Positions 11,688 to 24,049 are shown, numbered from the stretch's first letter. The stretch is DNA of 64,000 nt from Rehmannia glutinosa (GCA_016081115.2 JABTTQ020001482.1:1-64000); one strand, 5' to 3'. Made by a program: numbers and translations. Notes: generated by a model from the letters alone, not told the origin.

Positions 11688-14600
11688 ATGGCACCATCAT
11701 ATGACTATGCTAAGCTCGCTGAGAAGATCCACACCGGCACAACCATAGATTTCGAAGGCCTTGTCAAGCAGGGCGTGGACAAGGTTTTAGCCAAGAAGAT
11801 TGCTGAAAAACTTGAGAAGACAGGTCTCAAGAACTTTATATCCATGGATTTTTCTCACACTTACCTCGAGGAGGTAGCTATGTATTACGTGAATGCTCAG
11901 GTTCACGATGATGAGATCCGCTCATCAATCAACAACATGGAATTGAAGTTGATCGCTCACGACTTAGCCGAATCTTTGTTATCTTCCTACCGATGTAAAT
12001 TTGAAAGAGACAACTGCAAAGGACGTCAACCTTTATGTGGCTTGGAAGGAAATAACCAAGCTGATTTCTTTGGAAAGCGAATTTCTCGACTTTGAAGAAG
12101 GCTGATTAAGACATGGAATACTACCACAAATTGATGGATGTGGTGGCGAAATATGTGGATATGAAGTTTGGGTCATTCAATCATTTGTCCCGGACCAAGC
12201 TGATTGTCATGGCAGCGTTTATGGAGGAGAAACAAGTCAACTGGGCCGAGTTCTTATTTGGCAAGTTGTGCCAAAATGTGATGAACATGTCTGTCTGCGA
12301 AGATGGCCAATTTGGAAGCTCTTTGGGTTATGGCCTGATCTTAGGCCACTTGATGGAGAAGAACGGTGTCCCTCTTTGCAATGGGAAGACCTTTCATACA
12401 AACAAGAAGATGTTTAGGGCAAACTTATGCAGTGCCTAGGAATCAATTTGAACATGTCCTGGTGGACAATTTGCTTTTGCAAAGGCCCCTCTCCTAAAGT
12501 TGCTCCCGCCCTTGTAGCCAAGAAAACCTTTCGCCCCCTGCTCCCTCTCCGTCGTGAGAAAGAAAAGGTCGACTATGCCCGGGGAAGCCACCTGAAGAAG
12601 AAGCTGAAAATGGCGATCTCGCCATAGCATTGAAGAAGAAAGAGGAGGAAGGTGTTGAAGTTCCTCTAAAAAGAAAGACCAGGAGAAGACTGGTGAAACA
12701 GTCTGACTTCTTCGAGCAATTTGTCGAAACATTTCTTGAAGTTGAGAAAGAAGCTGATGTTGGTGAACAGCAGAGTCAAAAGGAAGGTGGTGATGTGATG
12801 ATCAGCGAAAGCGGAATCTTCGCTCTTTTTCACCACATCAAGAGACATTTCTTAAGCCAACAAGCGAGGAATCAACGAACTAGACACGGTGACGACAAAA
12901 GAAATAAAGAGTTAGATGTACGATCCCCAAGATGGATGCTATCATAGCTGAGGAAGGCAAGGCTACTGAAGAGCCTTTGTAGCAAGATGAAGATGATGAT
13001 CTAATTATGTTATCTCCTGCTTACCCTGACATACACGAGAGGCTACGAATTTGGAGAGCACGGAAGCTGAGTTTGGCAGTCTTAATTCCAAAGTCTGCGG
13101 AATTTATTGAGGAGGAAGAGTACCTCCTAGAATATTTGGGAAATATTTGTGTTTGCACTACGCTGGACGAAGACAGGTGCACCAACATTCTTTTTAACAA
13201 AAAGGAGGATGAGAAAGTTAAGGCTATAGGCGATTGAGGAGTCTCAAAAGCCTCACACTTGTGCTTTCACAAAAGCTCCTAAAAGTGTGACTGGCCCACC
13301 ACAGCCCGATGCGGTGGCGTAGAAGAGCCCGAGCTGGCGATCCGATTGAGAAGGCGAACTCGACAAGCCTTGAAAGAGTATAAGGAGTTCCATGAACAAT
13401 CAGTGCGAAGGGGCTCTGTAGAGTCATCATCCGTGCAAATCTCTCCTACCCCTGACATCTTGGAAATGGTGAGGACCATCAATGCTTCAACCTCACCAGC
13501 GCACTCTGATGGACTTAACTGGGACATTGTCGATGAAGCTAAGAAAAAAGAAGTAGATGGTAACTTAGCTAAGCCAATCCTTAAGAAAGGTGTTGAGACA
13601 CCTGCCCAATCAGCTGATCACTCAAAAGGAACCACACCGAGTATCATGTGTCCAATGACCCCACTGATCGTGAATCAGCTGGTGCGCCAGCTGAAGGGGA
13701 AACTACACACACCACAGTCGGGTTGGAGGAGGCCATAGAAGACCTTACAAATTTGAAGTTTGGAGGTTATGAGGAGACTGAACCAAAACATCATAGTGGG
13801 ATTGGCAAAGCTCAGACGGTTAAGACTGTCTCAGCTGAAATTCCAACTTGGCTAAAGGCCAAGGACGCTGCTGCTGCAGCCGAGGCAAAGGATGGACAGG
13901 AGACCATGGCAGTTGAGAATGCTAGTCCTAACAGTGCAATCCAAGAGGTTGAAACCTCGAAGGATGCCAATGTCCAAGACCTTAATGCAGCTGAGTCTGC
14001 AAAATGGAGTGTAGAAGGCCCTACAGTGGTTGAGACTGTTGTTAAGGGTAATCAAGGCCCAAAGGAGGTTGAGATTTCCTTGGGTAAAGCTACTGAAGAA
14101 ACAGGAAAAATGCCAGCTCCTCAACCAGAGTCGCCTGGAAAGGAAGAAATTAGTGCTTTGCCCGATTCTGAGGAAAACATGTCAGTTGAGTTTTTAGATC
14201 CAACAACGAAGCTGAGTCTGCTCCCAAAGAAAAATCGGTAGAGGACCCAGAAATTGAGGAAATGGTAGTTGAGTTGAAAAAGGCACGTGAGAAAGCTGCC
14301 TTAGCGAAATTTGTATTGGTTGATGGCCCACCCCCAATGGTGCCATCACCAGCCCATAAGCCCATTGAGGCGAGGACAGAGGCAACAAAACTCAAAAGGA
14401 AGCACCTCATCGAGACCAATGAAGTTGTTAAAAGCAGTGAGGATCGATCGCTCCGCAGCTAACACGATTGCGACTACCGATGATTCTATTTAAGCAATTT
14501 GAGTGAGGCACACAGAGGTGAAGCCGGTCTTAAGAACAAAGGAAAGGCTCCCGAAGGAGGAGTGGGAGAAGTTCTATTTTTCTAGATGACTTATTCTCAT

Positions 14601-16140
14601 ACTACTTTCCATTCGTGAGTCGAGGTACCCCATGAAACTGAATATCTTTGCAGAAAGTGCTAAGACACGCGTTGAGATCCACCACAAGACTACGAGGCTA
14701 CATATGACTTGAGAGTAGTGCCGTTTGGATTCGATTTTGATGTAGTGTGGCGGAAGAAGCGGTCACCTAACACAACAGACTTCGAAAAGCCTTGAGGCTA
14801 TCTGTTTGGAGATTGAAAATATGGAAAGAGGTTTTGCTACACTAAACCAACAATTTGGACAATCACGATGCCATGATCTCTGGAGATATTTGAGGAACAT
14901 TTCTAAGGATCGGGGAATGGACAACTTAGACAAAGGCATGAGAAGAGAACAAGTCACTACTTCAAATCCCTATTCGCAAAGTTGGTGATTTGGAGTCTTT
15001 GAAAATGTAATGTTTCAAAGAGAGAGCGGAGGATCACATTTTGAGAATAGACCAGCGCACAAGACGGATATGGAATTGCTAAGGGTTCAATACAAGCAAG
15101 ACCTTCAATGGGTGAAAGCAAATCAAGCGCTCAGAGATGATGGTTATGAATGCTAAAATGAAGATCATCGGTGCATAAATGAAGGCTCTATGATCGGAAC
15201 TCGAGCATCTCACTCAAAGAACGCATGAGAAGCTGGATCTTATTCTATCTAAAACTCCTCAAAAATCTCTCATTGGTGATGATGCCAAAAGGGGAAGATA
15301 GTAAGGGGAAGAAAGGGAAATGAAGAAGGCCCCTTTGAAGATTGTTCTTGAAAAACCCCAACATGGCTTATCCACCAGCTCACTCCCACTACCAAAAGAG
15401 ATGCGGTGAAGAGAAAGTCAATTAGTCGTCAAGAAAACAAAGAGCTCAAGAAGCAAAATTTGAAAAAAATTGATGAAAGGCAACATGGGCCAATTGAAAG
15501 TTTAAAAACCAAATTGAAGGTCCTCGCCAGGATTATTACGACTCTCCGAGTTGTTAAGCTCCCACAAAAACCAGCTCCGATGCGGGATTTGAGCCAAGAT
15601 GACTTGAGGAATTCGGACACTCAAATCGAAGGATTTTTCGAGAGGATGACTCTCAAGCGGGAATGGGGGATTGATCTTGGGAAAAGGGCTTGGAAATATG
15701 TCAAATAGCTAAGAAGAATCGACTCAAGGAAGCGATCGTGAGACTTCAAGAGCACATGCCCGTTGTCAAAGTATACACCCAGGAGAGAAGGCGGCGAGAC
15801 TAGCGAAGGAAGAGGAAGAAGTGGTGGAAGAAGCGAGAGTACTCGCCAAGAAAAGATGTTGAATATATTAATCCTCGAAGAAAGATGTTCTTTCTTGGGG
15901 CGGACTTAAGAGACTAGAGAATGAAAAAGTTGCTACGAAGAACATTTGAAGCACTAAGAGGTAAGAATTTGGAAAACATGAGGCAACAGCAAGAATGTGA
16001 AGAGAGACAAAGAAGAGAAGACCCAATTTTGCCATAATAGTCTATGAAAAGAGAGAAGAGATGAAGATAGAAGAAGAAGAGCACAAGAAGATGAGAGAGG
16101 AAGGAAAGAACAGAGGCGTTGAAGACTTTGAAGACACCTT
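11688..16140 (+). pseudogene. Element 1 third ORF (envelope-position, plant-transposon protein type), broken
   Basis: Start chosen at the ATG at 11688 because element 2 has an ATG with a similar following sequence at 61160. The N-terminal part (11688-12095 and 12113-12439) holds FSHTYLEEVAMYYVNAQVHDDEI and a conserved later block (RTKLIVMAAFMEEKQVNWAEFLFGKLCQNV). This resembles what is annotated as 'putative plant transposon protein' (PF20167-like, judged by eye). A Lys/Arg-rich block, a DIHERLRIWRARKLSL block near 13020-13080, acidic Ala/Pro/Glu-rich stretches (13648-14241) and Lys/Glu-rich coiled-coil-like pieces (14806-16130) follow. In SIRE elements the ORF in this place is called envelope-like; no clear membrane segment is visible here. 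At least seven frame changes or stops break it. Confidence 0.65.
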
Positions 16141-16328
16141 TATGTTGTATCTTTACTTCAATGTAAATACACAAAATTTGTAAGTACTTTGTATACTTTT
16201 TCATTGTACTTTGAAAAGCTTTGTAAAGTGTAAGAATGATATGTTCAATAAAATGACATATTCATACAATCATTCCTTATTAATGCATTATTTACTTTAC
16301 AATTTTTTATTTAAGTTTTGGCATCATC

Positions 16329-16340
16329 AAAAGGGGAAAT
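16329..16340 (+). other. Polypurine tract of element 1
   Basis: AAAAGGGGAAAT lies directly before the LTR start TGTTGGG, preceded by GGCATCATC. It is the plus-strand primer site. Confidence 0.85.
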
Positions 16341-16932
16341 TGTTGGGAAATTTATGTAATAGATTTTGATGATACCATGTAAAACTTAGATTAGGAAGTT
16401 GACACCCCAATTCCCATTAAATCAACTTGTAATAAATAGCGTTCTATAAGTCGAGTGGCGCAGCCAAGTTGAAGAATGCGAGGAGTTATTTGGAGACCAA
16501 GATGAAGAATCGGTTGTGTGGCGGTGAGTGAAGTGATGACAAGTCTCGGCAAAGTGACAAAAAAGTTGTCTCGATCAAGACCTGACACCGGTGAGTCACT
16601 CAAGATAAGTGGAGTTGATCATCAAAGGGTTATGCAACAAAATGGATCAAAGAAAGCTGAAGAGATCCGCTGTCAAAGAAAAGTCAATTATTTGCTGAAA
16701 TTAGGCATGTGTGAGACTGTCAACTTTAAAGTTGTTTTGCTGTAATAATGCAAAAGGCAAGGAACCAATGAGATGTACCTGAAAACCTGTAGAGTTTAAG
16801 GAAAGGCTGCAGAGTATTAAATTCAAGGATCAGTCTACATCAAAGCTGCAAGAAAAGACAAGCCAACGACCTCAAAGTGTAGAGTGAAAAATAGATATAT
16901 CTCTTCAACCGATATATTTTTCAAACAGGCAC

Positions 16933-16940
16933 TATAAAAG
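16933..16940 (+). promoter_or_regulatory. LTR TATA box, element 1 family
   Basis: The context CACTATAAAAGGCTGAGG recurs in the LTR copies at 51518-51525 and 54143-54150, and inverted with slight change at 53154-53162. It is the probable U3 promoter box. Confidence 0.65.
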
Positions 16941-17248
16941 GCTGAGGGATTCAAGAGAGAGAACACTTATGCAATCTGAGACACACACGAGAAATCAAGC
17001 AATCAAAGCATAACACTCTCAAGTATTCTATTCAAATCCTCAAGCCTAAACTCGAAGGAAATCAATCCAACACACAGAGTGAAGGAAAGACAACTTCAAA
17101 TTGTTGAAGAGGAAAACTTGTTTAAAAGAAAAAGGGCTCTACGTCCCAAGGTTGAAGGAGGTGTATTAAGGTTCCAGTTCGAACCAAAAGCTTTTGACTC
17201 GTTGGAGGGTTGTGTGAACAAATCCAAGAATTTGAAGGAGGTGAAGTA

Positions 17249-17253
17249 GCAAG
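17249..17253 (+). repeat. Target site duplication GCAAG of the Athila-like element
   Basis: GCAAG at 17249-17253 is repeated at 26964-26968 on the other side of the element. Removing the element and one copy restores the LTR, as seen in 51840 and 54460 of the sister LTRs. Confidence 0.95.
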
Positions 17254-17589
17254 TGATAAGTGTGAATTTTGCATGTGTTTCGATGTGTATTTCGAGCTAT
17301 AATGATAAGTAAACATGCATATACTCGCGTTAAATGTTACATATTCACTCCTTGTGGAAAAGATATTACACTTTGCTTATTTTGTAGGAATTTCATGATA
17401 TTTGAAGCTAATTGAATAAGAATACGAGGAAAGCAAAGTGGAAACACGGAGAATTGAGTGGATATACGAGAAGTGAAGCCTAAAAAGAGCGAAAGTTGAG
17501 CGTCCACGGAAGAAACAGGGGCACACGGGTTGGGCGTGCCTCAAGACACCACCCGTGCACCCCTGTATAAGGTTGATTGAAGCTGCAAA

Positions 17590-17785
17590 GACATGGCGCA
17601 CGGGTAGCCCATGCATGGGCGCACCACCCGTGCGCCCTACTCGAGAGTCGGATATCTCACCGGAGTGGCGCACGGGTAGGCCGTGCTCCGACGCACCACC
17701 CGTGCGCCCTACAGAGAGTTGGGGTATTCCAGCAGGGTGGCGCACGGGTAACCCGTGCGTGGGCGCACCACCCGTGCGTCTGCGC
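17590..17785 (+). repeat. 72-bp CG-rich palindromic repeats in Athila 5' LTR
   Basis: Three units start near 17597, 17669 and 17741. Each has the form GCGCACGGGT ... ACCCGTGCGCC, so each can fold on itself. The same array is in the 3' LTR (25775-25965) and two further units are in the internal leader at 21812 and 21884, also 72 bp apart. Confidence 0.9.
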
Positions 17786-17831
17786 TGGAATCCCATTATC
17801 TGCTGCATTAAGTCCTAAACATGATGGGGAG

Positions 17832-17840
17832 TATAAAAAG
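17832..17840 (+). promoter_or_regulatory. TATA-like box in Athila 5' LTR
   Basis: GAGTATAAAAAGGC, directly downstream of the palindromic array; repeated at 26014-26022 in the 3' LTR. Likely the U3 promoter. Confidence 0.6.
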
Positions 17841-18791
17841 GCTTTTTGGGGGGCGCACACAGGAGGAATGAGACATATTTTGGGATCTACAAAACAAGAC
17901 AAGGGTCTATTCTTGGAAGAAGACATCAAGGAGACAATCGGGTTGCATCGGAGCTTAAGGAACGGAGATATATCGAGAGATTGTCGACTTTCCTAAGTTT
18001 TTCTTGCTTCTCTTTTAGTTTCAATCTTTCATTTTAGTTGTAATGGCTTTGAACAATTTGTTTATGAGTTGTTTAGAAATCATGTGTAGCTAAACTCTTG
18101 AGATTTCCGGGTTTTGGAAGTAGATTAATGAACTCTTGTTGGATGTTTTAATCTTAGTTGAAGTTATTGTCTTGAAGCCTATTTGAGTACTTTGAGCTTA
18201 TTCTTGTTTTATCACTTGATCAATGATTTAACTTGTTTGATATATTGATTCATAATTCGAGAGATGAGTTTCAATATTAGATCTTGAATACTCGACACAA
18301 ATATTTGCATGAATCGAGAGGTTTGTAAATATTTGTGAGGATATTTGATCTTTTAAACTTTTGGGAGTTGAATGCTTCATGTTGAGTAGAGATGCTAGCA
18401 TAAGTATTTCAATCTACATTTTATATGCATCTCGAGAGAGAGGATAAAATAGTTTTGTGATCGTCTTATAGGAATATTGATAATAACCTTGGCTTTGATT
18501 TAATCGGACAACAAGAGGATTATTAATCGAAACCTTAACTCGGAAATCCATCCCATTATCTTGATACTTCTATCATTTGTATTATCTCAATCTTGTGTTT
18601 TAGTGATTTAAATTGTCTTAATCTCAATACAACAATCATCAAATTTCGATCGTCTAAATAAAAATAAGACTATCTTGGTTCAATACTTAGCATATTAATT
18701 TATTAGTCTCCGTGGATACGACCTTGCTACCCTATTCTATAAACTACACCGTACACTTGCGGTGAAGCTAAAAATAAGGCGAACAAGTTTT

Positions 18792-18810
18792 TGGCGCCGT
18801 TGCCGGGGAC
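18792..18810 (+). other. Primer binding site (tRNA-Asp type)
   Basis: TGGCGCCGTTGCCGGGGAC lies six bases after the 5' LTR. This is the tRNA-Asp-complementary site usual for Athila/Calypso elements. Confidence 0.88.
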
Positions 18811-18958
18811 TAATACAATTTTTGGTGCTAATATTGCGATAGATAGAATTATTCTTAATTTAGACATTTTTCTTTATTATTTATTTTGTTTTTTTTTTTT
18901 GTGTGACTTGAATTCCACATTATTTGACTTGTTTCTTCTAGTTTGGTTCAGGTAGTGT

Positions 18959-20490
18959 ATGAACACGCGCTCCAAGCGGGGGGACTTAATACCGCTCATA
19001 CCGGAAGTTGAGGCTTTCGCGAGGAGAATCAGTGCTACCACTAGACGAGCTGAAAGACAACACAATCCGATAATGGGGGATTTGAATGAGTTACCAATAC
19101 CGCCAAACAATGGTGGAAACGAGTTACCGATACCGGTTCAACAGCAAGCCATTCGTGATTACTTTCGACCACAAACGAATCGTAATTACGGTGGTATTGC
19201 CCATATTCCCATCAATGCCAACAACTTCGAGCTCAAACCGGCACTAATCAATATGGTGCAATGAGAATCAGTTTGGGGTTTGCAACAGAAGATCCTAACT
19301 CTCACCTTGCCCATTTTATCCAAATATGCAATACGATCAAGATGAACGGAGTCTCAGACGACGCCATAAGATTGTGCCTATTCCCATTCTCTTTACGGGA
19401 TAAGGCGAGAAATTGGTTGGGTACTTTGACGCAAGGAAGTGTGAGTACTTGGGATGATTTGAGCCAAAAGTTTTTGTTTAAATTCTTTCCACCAAGCAAA
19501 ACTTTGCACTCAAAAAGTGAGATCACTCAATTCCGACAATTTGACTCCGAGCCTTTGTACGAGGCTTGGGAAAGATTTAGGGATTTGTTAAGAAGATGTC
19601 CACAACACGGCTTTCCGGAGGATCAACAGTTATGTTTCTTTTACAATGGTCTAATGGGGCAAACGAGGGCCTTTGTTGATGCCGCAGCGGGAGGAGCTTT
19701 GTTGGCAAGGTTTCCACAAGATGCCTTAAATCTTCTTGAGGAAATGGCCATGAACAGTTACCAATGGCCATCTGAAAGATCCAATGTACAACGAGTAGCG
19801 AAATCTCGATTGGACCCTATCAAAACATTGTCGGCACAAGTAGCAGCTTTGACAACTCAATTGAATGTATTTACGAAGGGGCCAGAAGCAGATACGAGCA
19901 CGGGTAGTGAAGCTCTTCTATATCCGATGGAAGAGGTAAGTTATGTGAATAACCGGAATTTCAGCAATTTCCGGAATAATTCAAACCCAACGCACTACCA
20001 TCCAGGGTTGAGAAATCATGAAAATTTTTCCTATGCAAATACAAAGAATGTGTTACAACCTCCACCGGGATTCAATGCTTCGAGTGGAGGCGGTAATGGA
20101 GGAGGCAAATCGTCGTTGGAAGACATACTCACCTCTTTCATAAATCAATCTAGTGCTTTCATGAATGAGACGAGGAGCCGCCTCGATAAGCAAGACCTTA
20201 GGATGGATAAGTTAGAACAACAAGTGGCAAGCTCAATAAAGAACTGAAACTCAAATAGGTCAATGGGCCGCAATTGTGGGGAGTCAACATCAAAGGGTCA
20301 ATTTCCAAGCAACACAGAGGTCAACCCGAGGGAACATTGCAATGCCATCCATGTGTGGGGTGGAAAAGAGAATGAAGAGTCTGAAAATGCTGATATTGGT
20401 GTGACGTCGGAGTCACGCACGACCCGTATATCAACGCACGCGACCAGGTCGTGTGTGATGCCGAACCTACCATTCAAATTCGGGAAATGA
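18959..20490 (+). pseudogene. Athila gag (frameshifted)
   Basis: The ATG at 18959 follows the primer site by about 150 bp and opens with MNTRSKRGDLIPLIPEVEAF. The frame ends at 19262, where the next frame (19261-20247) continues with the Retrotrans_gag domain: EDPNSHLAHFIQICNTIK, LCLFPFSLRDKARNWLGTL, WDDLSQKFLFKFFPPSKT and EAWERFRDLLRRCPQHGF. This block is the capsid core typical of Athila. A Gly/Asn-rich tail follows and another break at 20245. The piece 20263-20490 keeps the gag-protease linker signature (PSNTEVNPREHCNAI). Gag would form the particle and bind RNA. With two breaks this copy is not translatable as one protein, unless the breaks are base errors. Confidence 0.87.
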
Positions 20491-20659
20491 TGAAACGAAG
20501 CCCAAGGCAATATGAAAGTTAAAGGAGGAACCGAGCAACAAATAGATAAACAAAAAAGAGCCAAGAAACGTGAATCGTATCCTAACTCTAATTTGTTGAA
20601 ATATAATATTCCTCTTCCTTTCCCGATTGTTTCACAAGACTAATCAATAATCAATTTGC

Positions 20660-21566
20660 TAAATTTGTGGGCATGTTTAAAAATTGCACATTAACGTTCC
20701 TTTTGCGAAGCAATGAAACAGATGCCAAATTATGCGAAGTTTTTAGGGAAGCGATGTCCAACAAGAACAAATGGGCGGAGAATGGGATTGTAAACTTGAC
20801 GGAAGAATGTAGCGCACTCATACAAAGGAAAATACCGCAAAAAGCCGAAAGATCAGGGGAGTTTCACTATCCCTTGTACAATAGGCGATATTTTCTTTGA
20901 TAATGTACTTTGTGATCTAGGATCTAGTATTAATTTGATGCCACTGTCCGTTCTCAGGAAGCTTGGACTCGGAGAAGTGAGACCATCCACGGTCACCCTA
21001 CAACTCGCGGATAGATCACTCGTATATCCAACGGGATACTAGAAGATGTGCTCATAAAAGTCGATAAATTCATATTCCCCGTGGATTTTCTAGTGCTAGA
21101 TATGAATGAGGATTGTGACACCCCTCTTATACTTGGGCGTCCATTTTTGGCAACCGCGGAAGCACTAATAGATGTTAAGAAAGGGGAGCTTACATTACAA
21201 GTTGATGATGAGCGTATTTCATTTTCCATTTTCCGGAATGTGAAAGGACATGATTATCTTAATGGTTGTAAAACAAAAACAATTGCTAATTCCTGTACTC
21301 AAGCTAATAGCTTGAATAATTGTGTGCATTCTAAAGATAATATGCAGGAATTATCAATGAAGAAGAAGGAAAGGCACAAAAAGCCTGAAGTTGAACCAAG
21401 AGCGTGCACGCACCATTCGCACGATGAAGAGGAGAACACATGGATAGTTGACGAACATGAAAAACCTCCTTTAGTAATGATCGAAGGAGGTGTAAATCCA
21501 AGTGAGCGGGATTGGCATGGAAAACTGCACGATGAGGTGACAAGCCTCATTTCGCAAAGATCATAA
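20660..21566 (+). pseudogene. Athila protease region, end of remaining pol
   Basis: Pieces at 20667-20900 (LTEECSALIQRKIPQKAE) and around 20895-21040 carry the protease active-site region CDLGSSINLMPLSVLRKLGLGE. The frame 21048-21566 continues with VDKFIFPVDFLVLDMNEDCDTPLILGRPFLATAEALIDVKKGELTLQV, read in stretches; ILGRPFL is the conserved second half of retroviral-type proteases. A Lys/His/Glu-rich linker follows to a stop at 21564-21566. No reverse transcriptase motif (such as YxDD) follows. The region has one or more frame breaks near 20890 and 21040. Confidence 0.85.
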
Positions 21567-21570
21567 TCGG

Positions 21571-21755
21571 AATCAAAAGGCGTCAAGCTAACGACGTTAA
21601 ATATAGCGCTTGTTGGGAGGCAACCCAATGGTTTTTCGTGTGATTTTCATTTTTGTGTGTGTTTAGTTTCACAGTTATGTGATTTGAGTGATTTGATTTG
21701 TGTAATTCTTTTAATGAGTGTGATTTGTGTGTTTTTGTTTCATTTTTGTGTGTTT

Positions 21756-21794
<39 letters not shown>

Positions 21795-22554
21795 TGAATT
21801 GCTGTACAAGTGCGCACGGGTAGCCCGTGCGTTTGCGCACGACCCGTGCGCCCTTCAGAGAGTTGGGCAAATTCACCGGGGTGGCGCACGGTTAACCCGT
21901 GCGTCGACGCACGACCCGTGCGCCTTGCAGAAGAAGGATAAATTGGACGGTTTTAAAAAAAAAACTGTTCTTCATTTCAAACCCCTCAACTCGCGCGCCC
22001 TCTCGAATCCTCCCTAGTTTTCGAAAATTTCTCCTAGTTTTCACTTGAATTCATCTGCATAACACCTCCCCCATCACAATTGAGCTTCACTTTGCATCAA
22101 ATTTGAATTTGCTTGAAGAATTGTGAACAAAAGGACCTAGGGTTCAAATCTTCCACTTCGAGTTTAACTTAGAGAATTCCGGTAAGAACACCGTTTCTCC
22201 TTGTCAATTCGTTGTTAATTATGTATTAAGGAGCATGGTAGGTGTGTATTTTGATATTTTTGCTATAAATGATGTGAATTATTCTTTGAGGCAAATTATC
22301 AAACACCTTGTGGGCTTGTATAATTGAGGAGATGTAGGGTGAATTGTTGATGAATAAGGCATGGCCAATGTTTATTTGAGCTAATATTTGTCGAGAATGG
22401 CCATAATTTTTGTTTGTTTGGGGTAGTTGATCGATCAAAGTGACTTGGGCATGTGAATTTACATCACTTAATATGTTAGCTTTACTTCCCTACTTTGTTG
22501 TTGCCATTGATGATATTGGGATGCTAATAGAATGTATTCCAGTACAAATTCCTT
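21571..22554 (+). other. Athila leader before the envelope-position ORF
   Basis: It begins with the conserved GGGAGGCAACCCAA motif (21615-21628). It then has a T/G-rich stretch, 32 A in a row (21757-21788), two CG-rich 72-bp palindromic units (21812-21925) and AT-rich sequence. Pyrimidine tracts and AG sites are present, so it could be an intron for a spliced transcript of the downstream ORF. No gene is seen. Confidence 0.5.
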
Positions 22555-24043
22555 ATGGCCGAGCGAAGAAACCCGAGTGGAAGGAGACGTGCACGCGAGG
22601 CGGCACAACGCGACGTGGCACCGCCGGAGGTCGACCAAAACAGTCCAGAGGCATATGGGGTCAACTTGACAAATGCCGATGATCTTGAGCGATGGAATCG
22701 CTTGATCGGTCGCCAAATAGCTCCATCTCGCTACGCCGACAATGATTGTACCCAAACTTTGGGGATACATGAGGACGTGTGGCGTCTTTTCGCCAAGGTA
22801 GGATGGACGAACTTCATGAGTCGAAGGTGGCCGACATTTAAAAGTATACATTGGAGTTCTTGAGTACCGTGGAAGTACTCAGACAAGGCGGGACCTTCGA
22901 ACCGTATATGATAAAATTTCAGTTGGGGAATGTTCGTAGACAACTCTCTATGACCCAATTGAACACCATTTTCGAGGTCCCAACAAACGCTCGTACCCGC
23001 CCGATGCCCCATTATGATCAATACGACTTCTGGAGAATGCTTGTGGAAACACCACAAACGGGGCCAATGTTGTATGCCGCGCGGACCGCAAAAGCCTCTT
23101 GGATCCGGAATCCAGTTTTCCGGTATATACAACGCGTGATGCCTCCTTTGTGTTCGCCGAGAAAACATTGGAGGGATGACGACTAAAGAACTCTATCTCC
23201 TCTGGTGTATGGTCACAAACACCCCCTACAACACCGCCGTTAATTTTGCCGAGCAAATTGAACAGTTAGCTAGGCGGGAAGGGGGTACGATTTCTATAGG
23301 GGGCCTCATTACCCCTATTGCCCGGCATTTCAATGTCGATTTTCGAGGCTTGGAGCCTATCCCGGGCAGCACTCGGGTTAATTTGGCATCGTTGCACCAT
23401 ATGAAGTTCATAGCGAATGAAGACAACAGATTGGTGCTTCTACAAAAGAAAGGTGCTTCATTTCCGTTGCCTAACCCACCATACACCACCGTTGATACAT
23501 TGATGGACACCACCAACTTCTTAATGAACTCTGACGCACATAACCGAATTACCGAGGCTATAGAGTCAAGAAAGAGGCGCAGAGTTGAAGGTTTCTTGGA
23601 TGAAGAAGATATGGTGGAGGAGGAGGATGAGATACATGGACGCGAAATGGGGATGGAACCTCATCATCCCCAAATTGGGTATGATATACCCGAGTCCTCA
23701 CACGGAGGCGATTATCCTCGACATTCTCAAAGCGGGATCGCCCGGTCCGTCTCACGATGGAGGACCCCATCGCGACGCCAATTTTCAAGACATGTTTTAT
23801 GCGTTTGGGGAGAACTTGAGGCGGCAAGAAGAAGAGTTGAGGCGGCAAGGAGAGGATTTAAGGCAACATAGGGCTGATTTTCTCGCGTTCGAGCGATCGA
23901 GCAGCTTGCGTTCCGAGGAGACGTGGCAAGTGCTCCAACAGCCTACAAATGTGGCATATTTCTCAAGGCCACTTCCCACCACCGCCGCAGTGATTCAGGT
24001 ATATCCCCACTTTTTGTTATTGAAATTCTATTTTTCCCCTTAG
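22555..24043 (+). pseudogene. Athila ORF2, envelope-position protein (ATHILA family), frameshifted
   Basis: The ATG at 22555 opens MAERRNPSGRRRAREAAQRD. Conserved Athila blocks follow in order: LGIHEDVWRLFAKVGWTNFM, FLSTVEVLRQGGTFEPYMIKF, LSMTQLNTIFEVPT, WRMLVETPQTGPM, RNPVFRYIQRVM, KELYLLWCMVTNTPYNTAVNFA and GGLITPIARHFNVDF. This matches the family annotated as ATHILA ORF-1 (PF03078 type), judged by eye. The C-terminus is Glu/Arg-rich (ENLRRQEEELRRQGEDLRQH) and looks like a coiled coil. Frame changes near 22855, 23180 and 23820 split it into four overlapping pieces that together span nearly the whole protein. Its function is unknown. It lies where retroviruses carry env. Confidence 0.8.
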
Positions 24044-24049
24044 GACACT

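Larger units (their letters stand above)
17254..18785 (+). repeat. 5' LTR of the Athila-like element
   Basis: It starts TGATAAGTGTGAATTTTG and ends AAGGCGAACA. A CG-rich palindromic array with a 72-bp period occupies 17590-17785. A TATA-like box (GAGTATAAAAAGGC) lies at 17832-17840. From about 17930 on it matches 26120-26963 almost base for base. Confidence 0.93.

Noticed and set aside
17377..17929. Frames on both strands with repeated RTGxP / PPVRPTES-type units, looking like a repeat protein
   Set aside because: They are six-frame readings of the 72-bp CG-rich palindromic repeats in the Athila LTR.
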